This document shows positions 35,962 through 46,265 of a stretch of DNA of 64,000 bases, one piece after another. Within the stretch, counting starts at the first letter, position 1, and each line of letters opens with the position of its first letter. Under the pieces are notes generated by a model. That model did no database searches. It saw only the letters and a program-made list of their open reading frames with translations, and was not told the DNA's origin. The position numbers were made by a program, and so were the translations under genes. This stretch comes from Actinomycetaceae bacterium (lineage in GTDB: Bacteria > Actinomycetota > Actinomycetes > Actinomycetales > Actinomycetaceae): positions 1 to 64,000 of the forward strand of contig JAUNUK010000003.1 in assembly GCA_030538185.1 (NCBI GenBank). The letters run 5' to 3'.

Positions 35962-37482
35962 CTACTGAACGTCGTCGTCCACCCACTTGAAGGTCCGGGT
36001 TACGGCCTTCTTCCACAGGCGATACGTACGTTCGCGCTCCCCTGCATCGGCCTTCGGCTGCCAGCGTTTGCCTTCGGCCCAGTTGTCGATGACGTCTTGT
36101 TCACCGCTCCAGAAGCCCACAGCGATACCGGCTGCGTATGCCGCGCCCAGGGCCGTGGTCTCAGCCACCTGGGGTGCCACAACGGGACAACCAACCTGGT
36201 CAGCCTGGAACTGCATGAGCAACTCATTGGCGATCATGCCGCCGTCTACGCGCAGCTCGTTCAATGCCACACCAGAGTCGGCGTTCATGGCATCCAGTAC
36301 CTCGCGAGTCTGGAAGGCCGTGGCCTCCAGGGCTGCGCGTGCAATGTGTGCCTTGGTGTTGAACCTGGTCATACCCACGATCGCGCCGCGAGCATCGTCT
36401 TGCCAGTACGGAGCAAACAGGCCAGAGAAGGCAGGCACGAAGTAGACGCCGCCGTTGTCCTCAACCGAAGCGGCCAAGGCCTCAACCTCGGGGGCTGTAT
36501 CAATGATCTTCAGGTTGTCGCGCAGCCACTGGATCAAGGAACCCGTGACAGCAATCGAGCCTTCCAGCGCGTACTTGGTGGGCTGGTCGCCAATCTTGTA
36601 ACACACCGTGGTCAAGAGGCCATTCTTGGATTCTACGACCTCTTCGCCCGTGTTGATCAGCATGAAACAGCCAGTACCGTAGGTGTTCTTGGCCATGCCG
36701 ACCTTGAAACAGGCCTGTCCGAAAGTGGCTGCTTGCTGGTCGCCCAGGTCTCCGGCAACCGGGGTGTCCACCAACAGCGAGTTCTTCGCGCCGTATCCGT
36801 AGATCTCGGAAGAAGACTTGATGGCAGGCAGCATGGCCATGGGTACGCCCATATCGGCGCAGATGTCCTCACGCCACGTCAGGGTGCGGATATCCATCAG
36901 CATAGTGCGCGAGGCGTTGGTGACATCGGTGACGTGCACTCCGCCCTCGACCCCGCCGGTGAGGTTCCAAATAACCCAGCTATCCGTGTTGCCGAACAGA
37001 AGGTCCCCGGCCTCGGCGCGTGCGCGCAAGGAAGGATCATTGTCCAGGATCCACTTGATCTTGGGGCCAGAGAAATACGTGGCTAGAGGCAAGCCACAGA
37101 TGCTCTTGTACTTGTCTGCACCCGCGTCACCTGCCAGTTCGCGCACGATTCCTGCTGTGCGCGTATCTTGCCAAACGATTGCGTTATAGACAGGCTGACC
37201 AGTATTCTTATCCCACACCACTGTGGTTTCACGCTGGTTAGTGATGCCAACGGCTGCCAATTCGTGGCGGTTGATGTCGGCATCAGCCAAAGCCTTACCC
37301 ACGGCACGACGCACATTCTCCCAGATTTCCATCGGGTCGTGTTCCACCCAACCGGCCTTCGGGAAGATCTGTTCATGCTCGAACTGGCCGGTGGAAATAA
37401 TCTGGCCACCGTGGTCGAAGATAATCGCCCTAGAGGAAGTCGTCCCCTGGTCGATAGCCATAACATACTTTTTCTCAGTCAT
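35962..37482 (-). CDS. glpK: Glycerol kinase
   Basis: Phosphorylates glycerol to sn-glycerol 3-phosphate with ATP, trapping it in the cell. The 506-residue length is normal for the FGGY family. The N-terminal phosphate loop [15 protein letters not shown], the glycerol-contact region [12 protein letters not shown], the [13 protein letters not shown] signature and the C-terminal [19 protein letters not shown] with [18 protein letters not shown] are all present. AAAGGA precedes the ATG. Third gene of glpD-glpF-glpK on the minus strand, separated from glpF by 161 bp containing a hairpin, so it could also have its own promoter. Confidence 0.96.
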   Translation of the reverse strand: MTEKKYVMAIDQGTTSSRAIIFDHGGQIISTGQFEHEQIFPKAGWVEHDPMEIWENVRRAVGKALADADINRHELAAVGITNQRETTVVWDKNTGQPVYNAIVWQDTRTAGIVRELAGDAGADKYKSICGLPLATYFSGPKIKWILDNDPSLRARAEAGDLLFGNTDSWVIWNLTGGVEGGVHVTDVTNASRTMLMDIRTLTWREDICADMGVPMAMLPAIKSSSEIYGYGAKNSLLVDTPVAGDLGDQQAATFGQACFKVGMAKNTYGTGCFMLINTGEEVVESKNGLLTTVCYKIGDQPTKYALEGSIAVTGSLIQWLRDNLKIIDTAPEVEALAASVEDNGGVYFVPAFSGLFAPYWQDDARGAIVGMTRFNTKAHIARAALEATAFQTREVLDAMNADSGVALNELRVDGGMIANELLMQFQADQVGCPVVAPQVAETTALGAAYAAGIAVGFWSGEQDVIDNWAEGKRWQPKADAGERERTYRLWKKAVTRTFKWVDDDVQ

Positions 37483-37589
37483 TGCTGTCCTTTCACTTCA
37501 TCGTGTTAGCAGTGTTAGCGCCTGTGCGGGCTGTTTTACATCGGTTTACATCGGTTTCGTGTGAACCGACATGTCATAGACATAAAGTC

Positions 37590-37635
37590 GCGGCGGTGCG
37601 CTGAATACGTCACGTGCGCAACAACGCACCGCCGC
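37590..37635 (-). terminator. Intercistronic hairpin between glpF and glpK
   Basis: Perfect 11-bp GC stem (37590-37600 with 37625-37635) and a 24-nt loop, just after the glpF stop. No strong T-run; may attenuate or stabilise the message. Confidence 0.6.
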
Positions 37636-37643
37636 AGAGTAAA

Positions 37644-38405
37644 TTAAGGAAGCAGCACTCCGGCGGCCAAACCGGCCACAGTACCACCAATCATGGGGCC
37701 GACGATGGGCACCCAAGAGTACGCCCAGTCAGAACTTCCCTTGCCCTTAATGGGTACCAAGAAGTGTGCAATACGGGGGCCCAGGTCACGCGCAGGGTTA
37801 ATGGCGTAGCCTGTGGGGCCACCGAGTGACATACCGATAGCGACGATCAGCATTGCCACACCGAAGGCACCCAACCATCCCAGGTTCACAACAGGGTTAC
37901 CGTTGTTGCCCGTGAACTTGCCTGCCGCCAGGATGACAAAGATCAGCGTAAAGGTGGCGATGGCCTCTGTGATCGTGTTCCACAGGTAGTTGCGAATCTG
38001 CGGTGACGTGCCAAAACATGCCAGCTTCAGCGCAGGATCGGGTTCTTCATCAAGGTGGTTCTTGTAGGTGATCCACGCCAGCGTACCGCCCAGAATACCG
38101 CCCAGAAGCTGTGCGGAGATGTAGGTGGCGATGCTTGCAATATTCACCGGAATTCCGGGGACGAATTCTTCCATGCCGGAAGCTGCAAAGCCGACGGTGA
38201 CGGCCGGGTTTAGGTGGCCTCCTGACTTATATGCTGCCAAGACGCCAACGAAGACTGCAAGGCCCCACCCGAATGTGATGACTACCCATCCAGAAGAGTT
38301 ACCTTTCGTTTTCGCCAGTACGACGTTGGCGACGACGCCAACACCAAACAACAGAAGCAATGTTGTTCCTACCAACTCTGATAGGAAAATGACTCCTAAA
38401 CTCAT
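37644..38405 (-). CDS. glpF: Glycerol uptake facilitator (MIP/aquaglyceroporin)
   Basis: A 253-residue channel of six membrane helices with two half-helices. The two NPA pore motifs are seen as SGGHLNPAVTVGFA in the first half and GYAINPARDLGPR in the second; the aspartate after the second NPA (NPARD) is the mark of glycerol-conducting rather than water-only channels. AAGGAA lies upstream of the ATG. It follows glpD by 36 bases and precedes glpK, so the three bring in, phosphorylate and oxidise glycerol. Confidence 0.95.
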   Translation of the reverse strand: MSLGVIFLSELVGTTLLLLFGVGVVANVVLAKTKGNSSGWVVITFGWGLAVFVGVLAAYKSGGHLNPAVTVGFAASGMEEFVPGIPVNIASIATYISAQLLGGILGGTLAWITYKNHLDEEPDPALKLACFGTSPQIRNYLWNTITEAIATFTLIFVILAAGKFTGNNGNPVVNLGWLGAFGVAMLIVAIGMSLGGPTGYAINPARDLGPRIAHFLVPIKGKGSSDWAYSWVPIVGPMIGGTVAGLAAGVLLP

Positions 38406-38441
38406 CTCTGTTTTCCTTTGTTTCGGTCCTGCCCGCGCGCT

Positions 38442-40211
38442 CTAGTTAGCGCTGACGGGGGTTTCTTTTTTGTGTTGACTGTTGCTCTCCATAGGACAGA
38501 TGTCCTCTACGGTCGAGCGTAATGCTTGTGCCTCCTTTTCAGTGAGGATACCTTCGGCTTCTTCCTCGATTGCACAACGCTGCTTGTAAACCTCTATTTC
38601 ACGAGCACGCTGTTGTTTGTTCCATCCAAGTTCTGCTTGACACATATCGGCTATGGTCTCTACGGCGGATATCCCCTTGTCTCTGTGCTCGAAACTCAGG
38701 CGGACCCTGTTGAGTAAAACATCCTCAAGGTGTAGGGCGCCTTCATGCGTCAATGCAAAAGCGACCTCTGCCTTGAGGTACTCCTTGGCTCCTGGGAGTT
38801 CCTCGCCCAATGTTGGATCCTTATGGATCGAATCCAAGATTACGTGAATATCCGAACCGTAGCGATTTAATAGGTCCTCAATGTGGTCGACGCTCAAACC
38901 TGATTCATCAGCCAGGTTTGCCCGACCGTTCCACAAAGCACGGTAGCCTTCCGCTCCTTGCAATGGGGTCGTGCCGGTCAAAGAGGGTTGATTTTTCGCA
39001 CACTGCTTGCCGAGGGCGAAGTCCACGGCATCTCGCGCCATGAGGCGATATGACGTCAATTTCCCGCCAGCTATAACCGCCAAACCTGGGGCAGCTTCGG
39101 TGACGGTGTGCTCACGAGAAACCTTTGTCGACTTGGCTTTATCGCCATCGATCGTGCCTGGCTGCAATAAGGGGCGCAGGCCAGCAAAGGAACCAATCAC
39201 ATCCTCGTGGGTCAGGTTGGATTTAAGCACGGCATTTGCGTGATTCAGTAGGTAGTCGATGTCTTCCTTGGCTGCTACGGGATGCGCCAAATCTTCTGAG
39301 TACTTGGTGTCCGTCGTGCCAATAACCCAGTAACGCTTCCACGGGATGATGAAGAGGACAGACTTCTCGGTGCGCAAGAAAATACCTGCATTGCCTCTGA
39401 TGCGGCGCTTGGGAATAACGATGTGGATGCCCTTGGATGTCAAGACTTTCAAACCACCCGTGGTTCCGGCCATGGCTTGCGTCTTTTCTGTCCACACACC
39501 TGTGGAGTTAATGACGTACTTGGCTTTGACGTAATGTTCTTGGCCCGTTTCAAGGTCCACGATGGTGGCGCCATTAACCTTGCCACGTGAGTCTTTGCTC
39601 AATGCGGCAACTTTACAGCGATTCGCCGCAAAGGCACCGTATTTAACTGCCGTGCGAACAGTGGTGATGACCAAACGTGCATCATCGACGCGGGCATCGT
39701 AGAAACGCAGGGAACCGATCATGGCCTCATCACGGACATCGGGGAAAATCTGGTGCGTCTGAGCCTTCGAGTAGTGTTTTTGGATCGGCACAGAACCGCG
39801 GTGAGCGAACTGAGCCAAAGCGTCATACATGCCCACACCCACTGCAGAGTATGCGCGTTCAATGACAGGAATCTTTAGTGGCCACAAGAATGGCTGAGCC
39901 TTGACCAAGTGGGGGGCAATGGTGTCAAGCAACAGCCCGCGTTCGCGCAGGGCCTCGGCCACCAATTTGAAATCGAGTTGATACAGATAACGAAGGCCGC
40001 CGTGAATCAGCTTCGAGGAACGCGAAGATGTCCCTGATGCCCAGTCTTGAGCCTCGACGACTCCAACTCTTAATCCGCGTGTCGCCGCATCTAAGGCAAT
40101 GCCGGCTCCGGTCGCACCCCCTCCGATTACCAGGATGTCTAAGCCTTGTTCATCGGTCATCCGTTCAATCGATGTCTGACGTTGAGCTTTGGAGAGAGCA
40201 GGCGATGTCAT
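38442..40211 (-). CDS. glpD: Aerobic-type glycerol-3-phosphate dehydrogenase (FAD)
   Basis: Membrane-associated flavoprotein of 589 residues that oxidises glycerol 3-phosphate to dihydroxyacetone phosphate and passes electrons to the quinone pool. The FAD dinucleotide fold is DILVIGGGATGAGIALDAAT, followed by EAQDWASGTSSRSSKLIHGGLRYL, the DAO/GlpD signature; TDTKYSEDL and AVIAGGKLTSYRLMARDA are also typical. AAAGGAG precedes the ATG. First gene of glpDFK and divergent from the SorC-family regulator, with which it shares 131 bp of control region. One dispersed 9-mer copy is read as FALGK. Confidence 0.95.
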   Translation of the reverse strand: MTSPALSKAQRQTSIERMTDEQGLDILVIGGGATGAGIALDAATRGLRVGVVEAQDWASGTSSRSSKLIHGGLRYLYQLDFKLVAEALRERGLLLDTIAPHLVKAQPFLWPLKIPVIERAYSAVGVGMYDALAQFAHRGSVPIQKHYSKAQTHQIFPDVRDEAMIGSLRFYDARVDDARLVITTVRTAVKYGAFAANRCKVAALSKDSRGKVNGATIVDLETGQEHYVKAKYVINSTGVWTEKTQAMAGTTGGLKVLTSKGIHIVIPKRRIRGNAGIFLRTEKSVLFIIPWKRYWVIGTTDTKYSEDLAHPVAAKEDIDYLLNHANAVLKSNLTHEDVIGSFAGLRPLLQPGTIDGDKAKSTKVSREHTVTEAAPGLAVIAGGKLTSYRLMARDAVDFALGKQCAKNQPSLTGTTPLQGAEGYRALWNGRANLADESGLSVDHIEDLLNRYGSDIHVILDSIHKDPTLGEELPGAKEYLKAEVAFALTHEGALHLEDVLLNRVRLSFEHRDKGISAVETIADMCQAELGWNKQQRAREIEVYKQRCAIEEEAEGILTEKEAQALRSTVEDICPMESNSQHKKETPVSAN

Positions 40212-40313
40212 TGGAGAAGCTCCTTTGCCTCGAATCTAGGTTTTACGGCGACAAACATTTCAAACAGACCGCATAACTATTGAAAACCGACTACCTCAAT
40301 CCATCAAGCAAAA

Positions 40314-40327
40314 TGAACAAATGTTCA
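40314..40327. promoter_or_regulatory. Operator-like palindrome between glpD and the SorC regulator
   Basis: TGAACA-AA-TGTTCA, perfect six-base arms, 16 bases before the regulator ATG in the shared control region. A CATAAT -10-like box follows at 40331-40336, suggesting a leaderless regulator transcript under self-control. Confidence 0.5.
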
Positions 40328-40342
40328 CGGCATAATAGAGGC

Positions 40343-41320
40343 ATGAACGATCGTGATTCCATGGCCCACACGGCTGCCTCCATGTACCACCTACAAGGCA
40401 AGACGATGGAGACGATTGCGCAACACCTCAAAGTCTCCAGACCCACCGTGTCTCGTCTGCTCACATATGCCCAAAACACAGGGATCGTGACCATCACTGT
40501 CAACCAACCTGCGGCTTTCTCTTCAATTTTGCAGCGCAAACTCAAAGAGGTCTTCGGCGTATCAGCCTGGGTAGTAGAAGTTCCCCCCGGCACCACACGC
40601 ATTCGGCGCCTCCAAGAGGTTGCGAAAGTGGCTGCTGCACATTTAACTTCCGTGGTTCAGGCAGGCGACACCATTGCCGTCGCTTGGGGAAACACAACGG
40701 CCGAGGTCGCAGCTCAAATGAAACCAGCACATGTACCCGGAGTCACCGTCGTGCAGATAAACGGAGCAGGTGCCGCAACCACAACAGGGGTTCCTCACGC
40801 CGGTGCCATCGTCTCCCAAATTGCCCAAGCCTTTGAAGGGCACTCCATCCACTTCCCGGTCCCCGCTTTCTTCGATCACGAAGAAACCCGCCAGGCCCTT
40901 GTAAAAGAGCGCTCGATTCAACGCGTGTTGACCGCACAGCAACAGGCCAGGATTGCTCTTTTCGGCGTGGGGTCTTTTTCCTCCGAAATTCCTTCTCACG
41001 TCTATTCAGGAGGCTATTTAAGCAACCGAGAAATCGCCATGCTGGAAGAAGAAGGGGCGGTTGGAGACATCTGTACCGTCATTATCCGAGCCGATGGCAC
41101 CTACCAAGACATCACCATCAATCGCCGCGCATCCGGCCCATCCCCAGCCAATTTACGCAGAATTCCTGTACGCATCTGTGTCGTGTCAGGAAAGTCGAAG
41201 AGCGTCGCTCTGTTGGGAGCACTCAAAGCCCAGGTGCCAACAGACCTCATCATCTCAAGCGATGCGGCAAAAGAAGTCTTGCGTATAGAAGCCGACCACG
41301 CTTGGAGCCAGGTTCACTAG
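40343..41320 (+). CDS. SorC/DeoR-type sugar-binding transcriptional regulator
   Basis: A 325-residue regulator. The N-terminal helix-turn-helix reads MYHLQGKTMETIAQHLKVSR followed by PTVSRLLTYAQ; the remainder is the SorC sugar-phosphate binding domain (DTIAVAWGNTTAEVAAQM, GVTVVQINGAG, VPAFFDHEE, ALFGVGSF, GDICTVIIRADG). Ligands of this family are phosphorylated sugars or polyols. The divergent glpDFK suggests it controls glycerol use, possibly with glycerol 3-phosphate or DHAP as signal (inference). I start at the ATG at 40343, seven bases after a CATAAT box, rather than 21 codons upstream. A motif-pair hairpin follows the stop. Confidence 0.88.
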   Translation: MNDRDSMAHTAASMYHLQGKTMETIAQHLKVSRPTVSRLLTYAQNTGIVTITVNQPAAFSSILQRKLKEVFGVSAWVVEVPPGTTRIRRLQEVAKVAAAHLTSVVQAGDTIAVAWGNTTAEVAAQMKPAHVPGVTVVQINGAGAATTTGVPHAGAIVSQIAQAFEGHSIHFPVPAFFDHEETRQALVKERSIQRVLTAQQQARIALFGVGSFSSEIPSHVYSGGYLSNREIAMLEEEGAVGDICTVIIRADGTYQDITINRRASGPSPANLRRIPVRICVVSGKSKSVALLGALKAQVPTDLIISSDAAKEVLRIEADHAWSQVH

Positions 41321-41324
41321 GACT

Positions 41325-41352
41325 TCGCCCTCGGAAAAATTTTCGAGGGCGA
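41325..41352. terminator. Hairpin made of two inverted copies of the dispersed word
   Basis: TCGCCCTCG at 41325-41333 pairs with CGAGGGCGA at 41344-41352 around an A/T-rich GAAAAATTTT centre, starting five bases after the regulator stop. No T-run follows, so termination is inferred from structure and position. Confidence 0.65.
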
Positions 41353-41527
41353 GACGTAGCCACCGCGGAACAACATTAGGTATTCCTTAGTTTCGTGATA
41401 CTGGCTACACAAACTCTATGACCTGCGCTTATTGTATTTTTCCACCTTCCAAATCCGTGAAAAATGCGTAGGGTTAAAGGAGCGGTACAAAGGGGCCACA
41501 AGCCCAGGGACTGACTTGGAAGGGATC

Positions 41528-43789
41528 ATGGCTACAACCACTGCCTTTACGGAGACCACAACCACACCAGCTTGGGAGGGATTCACAGAAGGACAATGGT
41601 GTTTCACCATAGATGTCCGTGACTTTATCCAGGCTAACTACACCCCGTACACAGGCGGTGAGGAATTTCTAGCTGGGCCAACCGAACGCACCCTCGATAT
41701 TTGGCGACAACTGAGCGAAATGTTTCCTGAAGAGCGCGAGAAGGGCGTGTATGACGTGGACTATGCCACGCCTTCTACCATTACCTCGCACGCGCCTGGG
41801 TACATTGACAAGGCTCAAGAAGTCATTGTCGGCCTGCAAACCGATGCGCCACTGAAACGTGCCATTATGCCCAACGGCGGGTGGCGCATGGTGGAAAAAT
41901 CTTTGGAAACCTACGGATACCCCGTGGACGAGCGCGTCTCAGAGATCTTCACGAAGTACCGCAAGACACACAACGACGGCGTATTCGACGTGTACCCATC
42001 AGACGTACGTAAGGCCAGGTCATCACACATTATTACCGGGTTGCCAGACGCATACGGACGCGGGCGCATCATCGGCGACTACCGCAGGGTCGCCCTGTAC
42101 GGCGTTGACCGCCTGATTCGCGCAAAACAGTTGGACCGATCCTTCATGGACACCAACCGTTCCACCGAGGACGTGATCCGCGACCGCGAGGAAAACAGCG
42201 AGCAGATCCGCGCGCTGGGTGAGCTCAAGGCGATGGCGGCCTCTTACGGCTTCGACATCTCTGAACCTGCTAGCAGCGCTAAAGAAGCGATTCAGTGGCT
42301 GTATTTTGCGTACTTGGCGGCCGTCAAGGAACAAAACGGAGCGGCCATGTCACTGGGGCGCACCTCGACCTTCTTAGACGTTTTCATCCAACGAGACCTG
42401 GCTGCCGGTGTGATCACCGAGACTCAGGCCCAGGAAATGATCGATGACTTCGTCATCAAGTTGCGCATCGTGCGATTCTTGCGCACACCCGAATACGACC
42501 AACTGTTTTCCGGCGACCCCACCTGGGTAACTGAATCCATTGGCGGGACAGGCTTGGACGGGCGCACCCTGGTAACAAAGACATCCTTTAGGATGCTGCA
42601 AACCCTGCACAACCTGGGGCCCGCACCTGAGCCGAATTTGACGGTTTTGTGGTCGACAGACCTGCCCGATGGTTTCAAGCGTTTTTGCGCCAGGACCTCG
42701 ATTGAAACCTCGGCCATTCAGTACGAGTCTGACCATTTGATCCGTGAAAACTGGGGGGATGACGCAGGGATCGCCTGCTGCGTGTCCGCCATGTCAATCG
42801 GTAAACAAATGCAGTTCTTCGGGGCGCGCGTCAACCTGGCCAAGGCCATGCTGTATGCGATCAACGGAGGCCGCGACGAAATCAGCGGTGCGCAGGTTGC
42901 CCCCAAGACGCCTGCGGTTGTCGGCGATGTCCTGGACTATGACGACGTGCGCGCCAAGTTCGACGTATTGATGGACTGGCTGGCACAGACCTACGTGGAC
43001 GCCTTGAACTGCATCCACTACATGCACGACCGCTACGCATATGAGCGCATTGAAATGGCTCTGCATGACCGGGTAATTTTGCGCACCATGGCCTGTGGCA
43101 TTGCTGGTCTATCGGTTGCAGTTGACTCTTTGTCGGCCATTAAACATGCCATTGTGCGGCCCGTGCGCGATGAGACTGGCCTGGTTGTGGATTATGAGGT
43201 CACCGGGGACTACCCGACCTTCGGCAACGATGACGACGCTGCCGATTCGATTGCGGTTGACCTGGTGGAGTCCTTTATGGAAAAGGTGCGTGCGCAGCCG
43301 ACCTACCGCGACTCGACGCACACGCAGTCGGTTTTGACGATCACGTCAAACGTGGTTTACGGCAAAGCCACGGGCAACACTCCTGACGGACGTCGTTTGG
43401 GTGAGCCTTTCGCACCTGGGGCCAACCCCATGAATGGCCGCGATACACACGGCATGTTGGCCTCTGCCCTATCAGTTGCGAAACTGCCCTATGACCAGGC
43501 TCAAGACGGTATTTCTTTGACGAACACTGTTGTGCCCTCGGGTTTGGGCCGCACGCCTGATGAACAAGTCACGAACCTGGTTGGTCTGTTGGATGCCTAC
43601 ATGGGCTCTGAGGGCTTCCACGTCAATATCAACGTTTTGAACCGCGATACTTTGATGGATGCCATGGAAAACCCCGAGAACTACCCCCAGTTGACCATCC
43701 GCGTATCGGGTTATGCCGTGAACTTTGTGCGCCTCACCCGCGAGCAGCAGCTCGACGTTATCTCGCGCACCTTCCACGGGTCGATGTAG
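41528..43789 (+). CDS. pflB: Formate C-acetyltransferase (pyruvate formate-lyase)
   Basis: Glycyl-radical enzyme of 753 residues that splits pyruvate with CoA into acetyl-CoA and formate under anaerobic conditions. The catalytic cysteine pair is C417-C418 in [10 protein letters not shown], almost the same numbers as in E. coli, and the radical glycine is G728 in RVSGYAVNF near the C-terminus. I start at the ATG at 41528, preceded by GGAAGG; the frame is open 32 codons upstream but without a ribosome site. The activating enzyme gene follows directly. Its presence indicates mixed-acid fermentation. Confidence 0.97.
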   Translation: MATTTAFTETTTTPAWEGFTEGQWCFTIDVRDFIQANYTPYTGGEEFLAGPTERTLDIWRQLSEMFPEEREKGVYDVDYATPSTITSHAPGYIDKAQEVIVGLQTDAPLKRAIMPNGGWRMVEKSLETYGYPVDERVSEIFTKYRKTHNDGVFDVYPSDVRKARSSHIITGLPDAYGRGRIIGDYRRVALYGVDRLIRAKQLDRSFMDTNRSTEDVIRDREENSEQIRALGELKAMAASYGFDISEPASSAKEAIQWLYFAYLAAVKEQNGAAMSLGRTSTFLDVFIQRDLAAGVITETQAQEMIDDFVIKLRIVRFLRTPEYDQLFSGDPTWVTESIGGTGLDGRTLVTKTSFRMLQTLHNLGPAPEPNLTVLWSTDLPDGFKRFCARTSIETSAIQYESDHLIRENWGDDAGIACCVSAMSIGKQMQFFGARVNLAKAMLYAINGGRDEISGAQVAPKTPAVVGDVLDYDDVRAKFDVLMDWLAQTYVDALNCIHYMHDRYAYERIEMALHDRVILRTMACGIAGLSVAVDSLSAIKHAIVRPVRDETGLVVDYEVTGDYPTFGNDDDAADSIAVDLVESFMEKVRAQPTYRDSTHTQSVLTITSNVVYGKATGNTPDGRRLGEPFAPGANPMNGRDTHGMLASALSVAKLPYDQAQDGISLTNTVVPSGLGRTPDEQVTNLVGLLDAYMGSEGFHVNINVLNRDTLMDAMENPENYPQLTIRVSGYAVNFVRLTREQQLDVISRTFHGSM

Positions 43790-43802
43790 CTTGACTAATG
43801 CA

Positions 43803-44849
43803 ATGGCAGTCCCCTCACCTGTCGCCGACTTATCAAAAGTCGACGAGGGCGTGGGGTCTGCCATTGCGTTTTCTGCCACTGAGTATTTTGCCGAGGACGC
43901 TGGTTCTGGTTTTGGTTCTGGCGCCGGTGGTTCAGATGGGATAACCGGCGAGTACCGCCCCAAACCACTTGAGATTGAAGTTCCTCGGCTACAAGGCAAA
44001 GGATTATCGGGCATCTCGGTTGCCAGCGTTGCCAAACGCCACGCAGATTCCGAGGGCAAAGACGTCAGCGAACAGTATCTGATGTCGCACTCTGAGCACA
44101 TGCTGGCAGTAAAGCTGGGGGAAATAGGGTCCTTGCACTCCTGGGAGTTGGTCACCGCAGTAGATGGGCCAGGAACCCGCTTGACCGTGTTCTTGGCCGG
44201 CTGTCCACTGCGCTGCTTGTACTGCCACAACCCCGACACATTCCAAATGCGTCAAGGTCAACCTGTCTTCGCCTCGGACGTAATGCAACGGATTTCCCAA
44301 TACCGCAAGATTTTTGAGGTAACTGGTGGAGGAGTGACCTTCAGCGGAGGTGAGCCTTTGATGCAACGGGCGTTCTTGGCGAACCTGCTGGCAGGCGCCA
44401 AGGCCCGCGGGGTGCACACAACCGTGGATACCTCTGGGTTCTTAGGCGCAAACATGTCGGATCAGATGATAGAGAATACCGACCTGGTGTTGCTGGATAT
44501 TAAGTCTGGCCTGCCTGAAACCTATAAACGGGCAACAGGCCGAGACCTGGAACCCACCATCCGTTTTGGTGAGCGGCTTAACGAGGCGGGTGTACCGATC
44601 TGGGTGCGCTTCGTCCTCGTGCCTGGTTTGACCGATACGCCAGATAACATTGCTGCTGCTGCGCGGATTGCCGCCGCCTGGTCGGTTGTCGAACGCGTGG
44701 AGGTCCTGCCATTTCACCAGATGGGCAGGGATAAGTGGCAGTCATTGGGGTTGCGTTATGCCTTGGATGACGTGGATCCACCCAGCCGTGAAGCCACCGA
44801 AGCCGCGCGCGCAATCTTTCGTGAACACGCAGACTGGGAAGTCTTCTAA
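43803..44849 (+). CDS. pflA: Pyruvate formate-lyase activating enzyme, with N-terminal extension
   Basis: Radical SAM enzyme that places the glycyl radical on PflB. The 4Fe-4S motif CxxxCxxC is C134, C138 and C141 in GCPLRCLYCHNPDTF, after the usual IGSLHSWELVTAVDGPGTR; GGGVTFSGGEPLM and HTTVDTSGFLG follow. If translated from the ATG at 43803 it carries about 105 extra residues, a Gly/Ser-rich and charged stretch that standard PflA (about 250 residues) lacks. Internal ATGs just before LGEIGS are alternative starts; no ribosome site supports any of them. It follows pflB by 13 bases. Confidence 0.9.
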   Translation: MAVPSPVADLSKVDEGVGSAIAFSATEYFAEDAGSGFGSGAGGSDGITGEYRPKPLEIEVPRLQGKGLSGISVASVAKRHADSEGKDVSEQYLMSHSEHMLAVKLGEIGSLHSWELVTAVDGPGTRLTVFLAGCPLRCLYCHNPDTFQMRQGQPVFASDVMQRISQYRKIFEVTGGGVTFSGGEPLMQRAFLANLLAGAKARGVHTTVDTSGFLGANMSDQMIENTDLVLLDIKSGLPETYKRATGRDLEPTIRFGERLNEAGVPIWVRFVLVPGLTDTPDNIAAAARIAAAWSVVERVEVLPFHQMGRDKWQSLGLRYALDDVDPPSREATEAARAIFREHADWEVF

Positions 44850-44951
44850 CCCCGTCCTTCCTCAAACCTTCCGACTTATGTCGAGGACGAAATTCTCACA
44901 GGCCTGTTCTTTAGCTCTGAAATTGCCGCGTAGGATAGAAGAGATTCCTAT

Positions 44952-46190
44952 ATGCGGAAAGAAGATGAGGTCATGGACTCGGCAGCACAGGTGCTGGCAC
45001 AGGTTGATTCTATTCAAGATTGGCTTGAGGAACTCTACGTGCATCTGCACCAAAACCCTGAACTTTCTATGCAAGAGACCCAGACGTCCGCCCTGATGGC
45101 TTCTAAGTTGAAAGAACTGGGCTTTGTGGTGCAAACCGTTGGTGGCGGGGTCGTGGGCGTCCTCGAAAATGGTGCGGGGCCTACTGTGATGTTCCGTGCC
45201 GATATGGACGGCCTGCCTGTGCGCGAAGAAACCGGGCTGCCCTATGCATCTGTGTCTACACAGGTCGACCGCTACGGTGTAGAGCAGCCGACCATGCACG
45301 CCTGTGGGCACGACTTTCACATGAGCGCCGCCCTGGGTGCGGCCCGTTTGTTGGCTGCACATAAAGATGCCTGGTCAGGCACTTACATTGCACTTTTTCA
45401 ACCCGCCGAAGAAACCTATGGTGGGGCACAATCCATGGTGGATGCCGGATTGGCACAGCTGATTCCACACCCAGATGTGGCCCTTGCTCAACACGTCTTT
45501 GGCGCACCGTTTGCCGGTCAGGTCGCCACCAACAGTGGGCCTTCAATGTCGGCTACGACCTCCATTAAGGTCACGCTATTTGGCCGCGGCTCACACGGTT
45601 CAATGCCACACTTATCTGTTGATCCGGTGGTTATGGCTGCTGCCGTGGTGCTGCGTTTGCAAGGGATTGTCGCCCGCGAACTGAAACCAGGAACCTTTGG
45701 CGTCGTCACTGTCGGTTCGATCCACGGGGGCACCCAAGGCAATATCATCCCCGAAACAGTTACCTTGCGGCTCAATATCCGCGCCTACGATATGCAGGTT
45801 CGCCAGTCCTTGCTTGAAGCCATTGAGAGAATCGTCGTCTCGGAAGCCAAGGCATCTGGTGCCCCCAAGGAACCCGAGTTTGAAATCTATGACCCTTTCC
45901 CCGTAACTGATAATGATGCTTCTGTTACCGAAAAAGTGACCGAAGCGTTTGTGAATCATTTTGGTCCCGAGAGAGTCAAACACTGGGAACCGATAACCGC
46001 TTCCGAGGACTTTTCGATCATCCCTCGTGCGCTTGGAACGCCGTACTGTTACTGGAGCTTCGGTGGCTTCGCGCCAGATACCGAGGCACCCGGTAATCAT
46101 TCGCCCAAGTTTGGCCCCCTTATGCAACCAACCCTGCGCACCGGAACCGAAGCCGCCCTATCTGCAGTGTTAGCGTTCCTGGGTAAGTAA
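44952..46190 (+). CDS. M20 family amidohydrolase (hippurate hydrolase/N-acyl-amino-acid type)
   Basis: A 412-residue zinc amidohydrolase that probably cleaves N-acyl amino acids. Motifs: VMFRADMDGLPVREETGLPY, metal-binding HACGHD (H116, C118, H120, D121), FQPAEETYGGAQSMVDAG and TASEDFSIIPRALG near the C-terminus, all typical of peptidase M20D. It has no signal peptide. AGAAGAG eight bases before the ATG at 44952 supports the start; an ATG seven codons on is possible. Substrate and operon partners cannot be told. Confidence 0.88.
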   Translation: MRKEDEVMDSAAQVLAQVDSIQDWLEELYVHLHQNPELSMQETQTSALMASKLKELGFVVQTVGGGVVGVLENGAGPTVMFRADMDGLPVREETGLPYASVSTQVDRYGVEQPTMHACGHDFHMSAALGAARLLAAHKDAWSGTYIALFQPAEETYGGAQSMVDAGLAQLIPHPDVALAQHVFGAPFAGQVATNSGPSMSATTSIKVTLFGRGSHGSMPHLSVDPVVMAAAVVLRLQGIVARELKPGTFGVVTVGSIHGGTQGNIIPETVTLRLNIRAYDMQVRQSLLEAIERIVVSEAKASGAPKEPEFEIYDPFPVTDNDASVTEKVTEAFVNHFGPERVKHWEPITASEDFSIIPRALGTPYCYWSFGGFAPDTEAPGNHSPKFGPLMQPTLRTGTEAALSAVLAFLGK

Positions 46191-46265
46191 TATCCGCATT
46201 GACCACCCAGGTCTGTGGCCTTGTAAAACGGTGGCGAGGAAGCGGCAAGATAGCACCGCCGCGAC

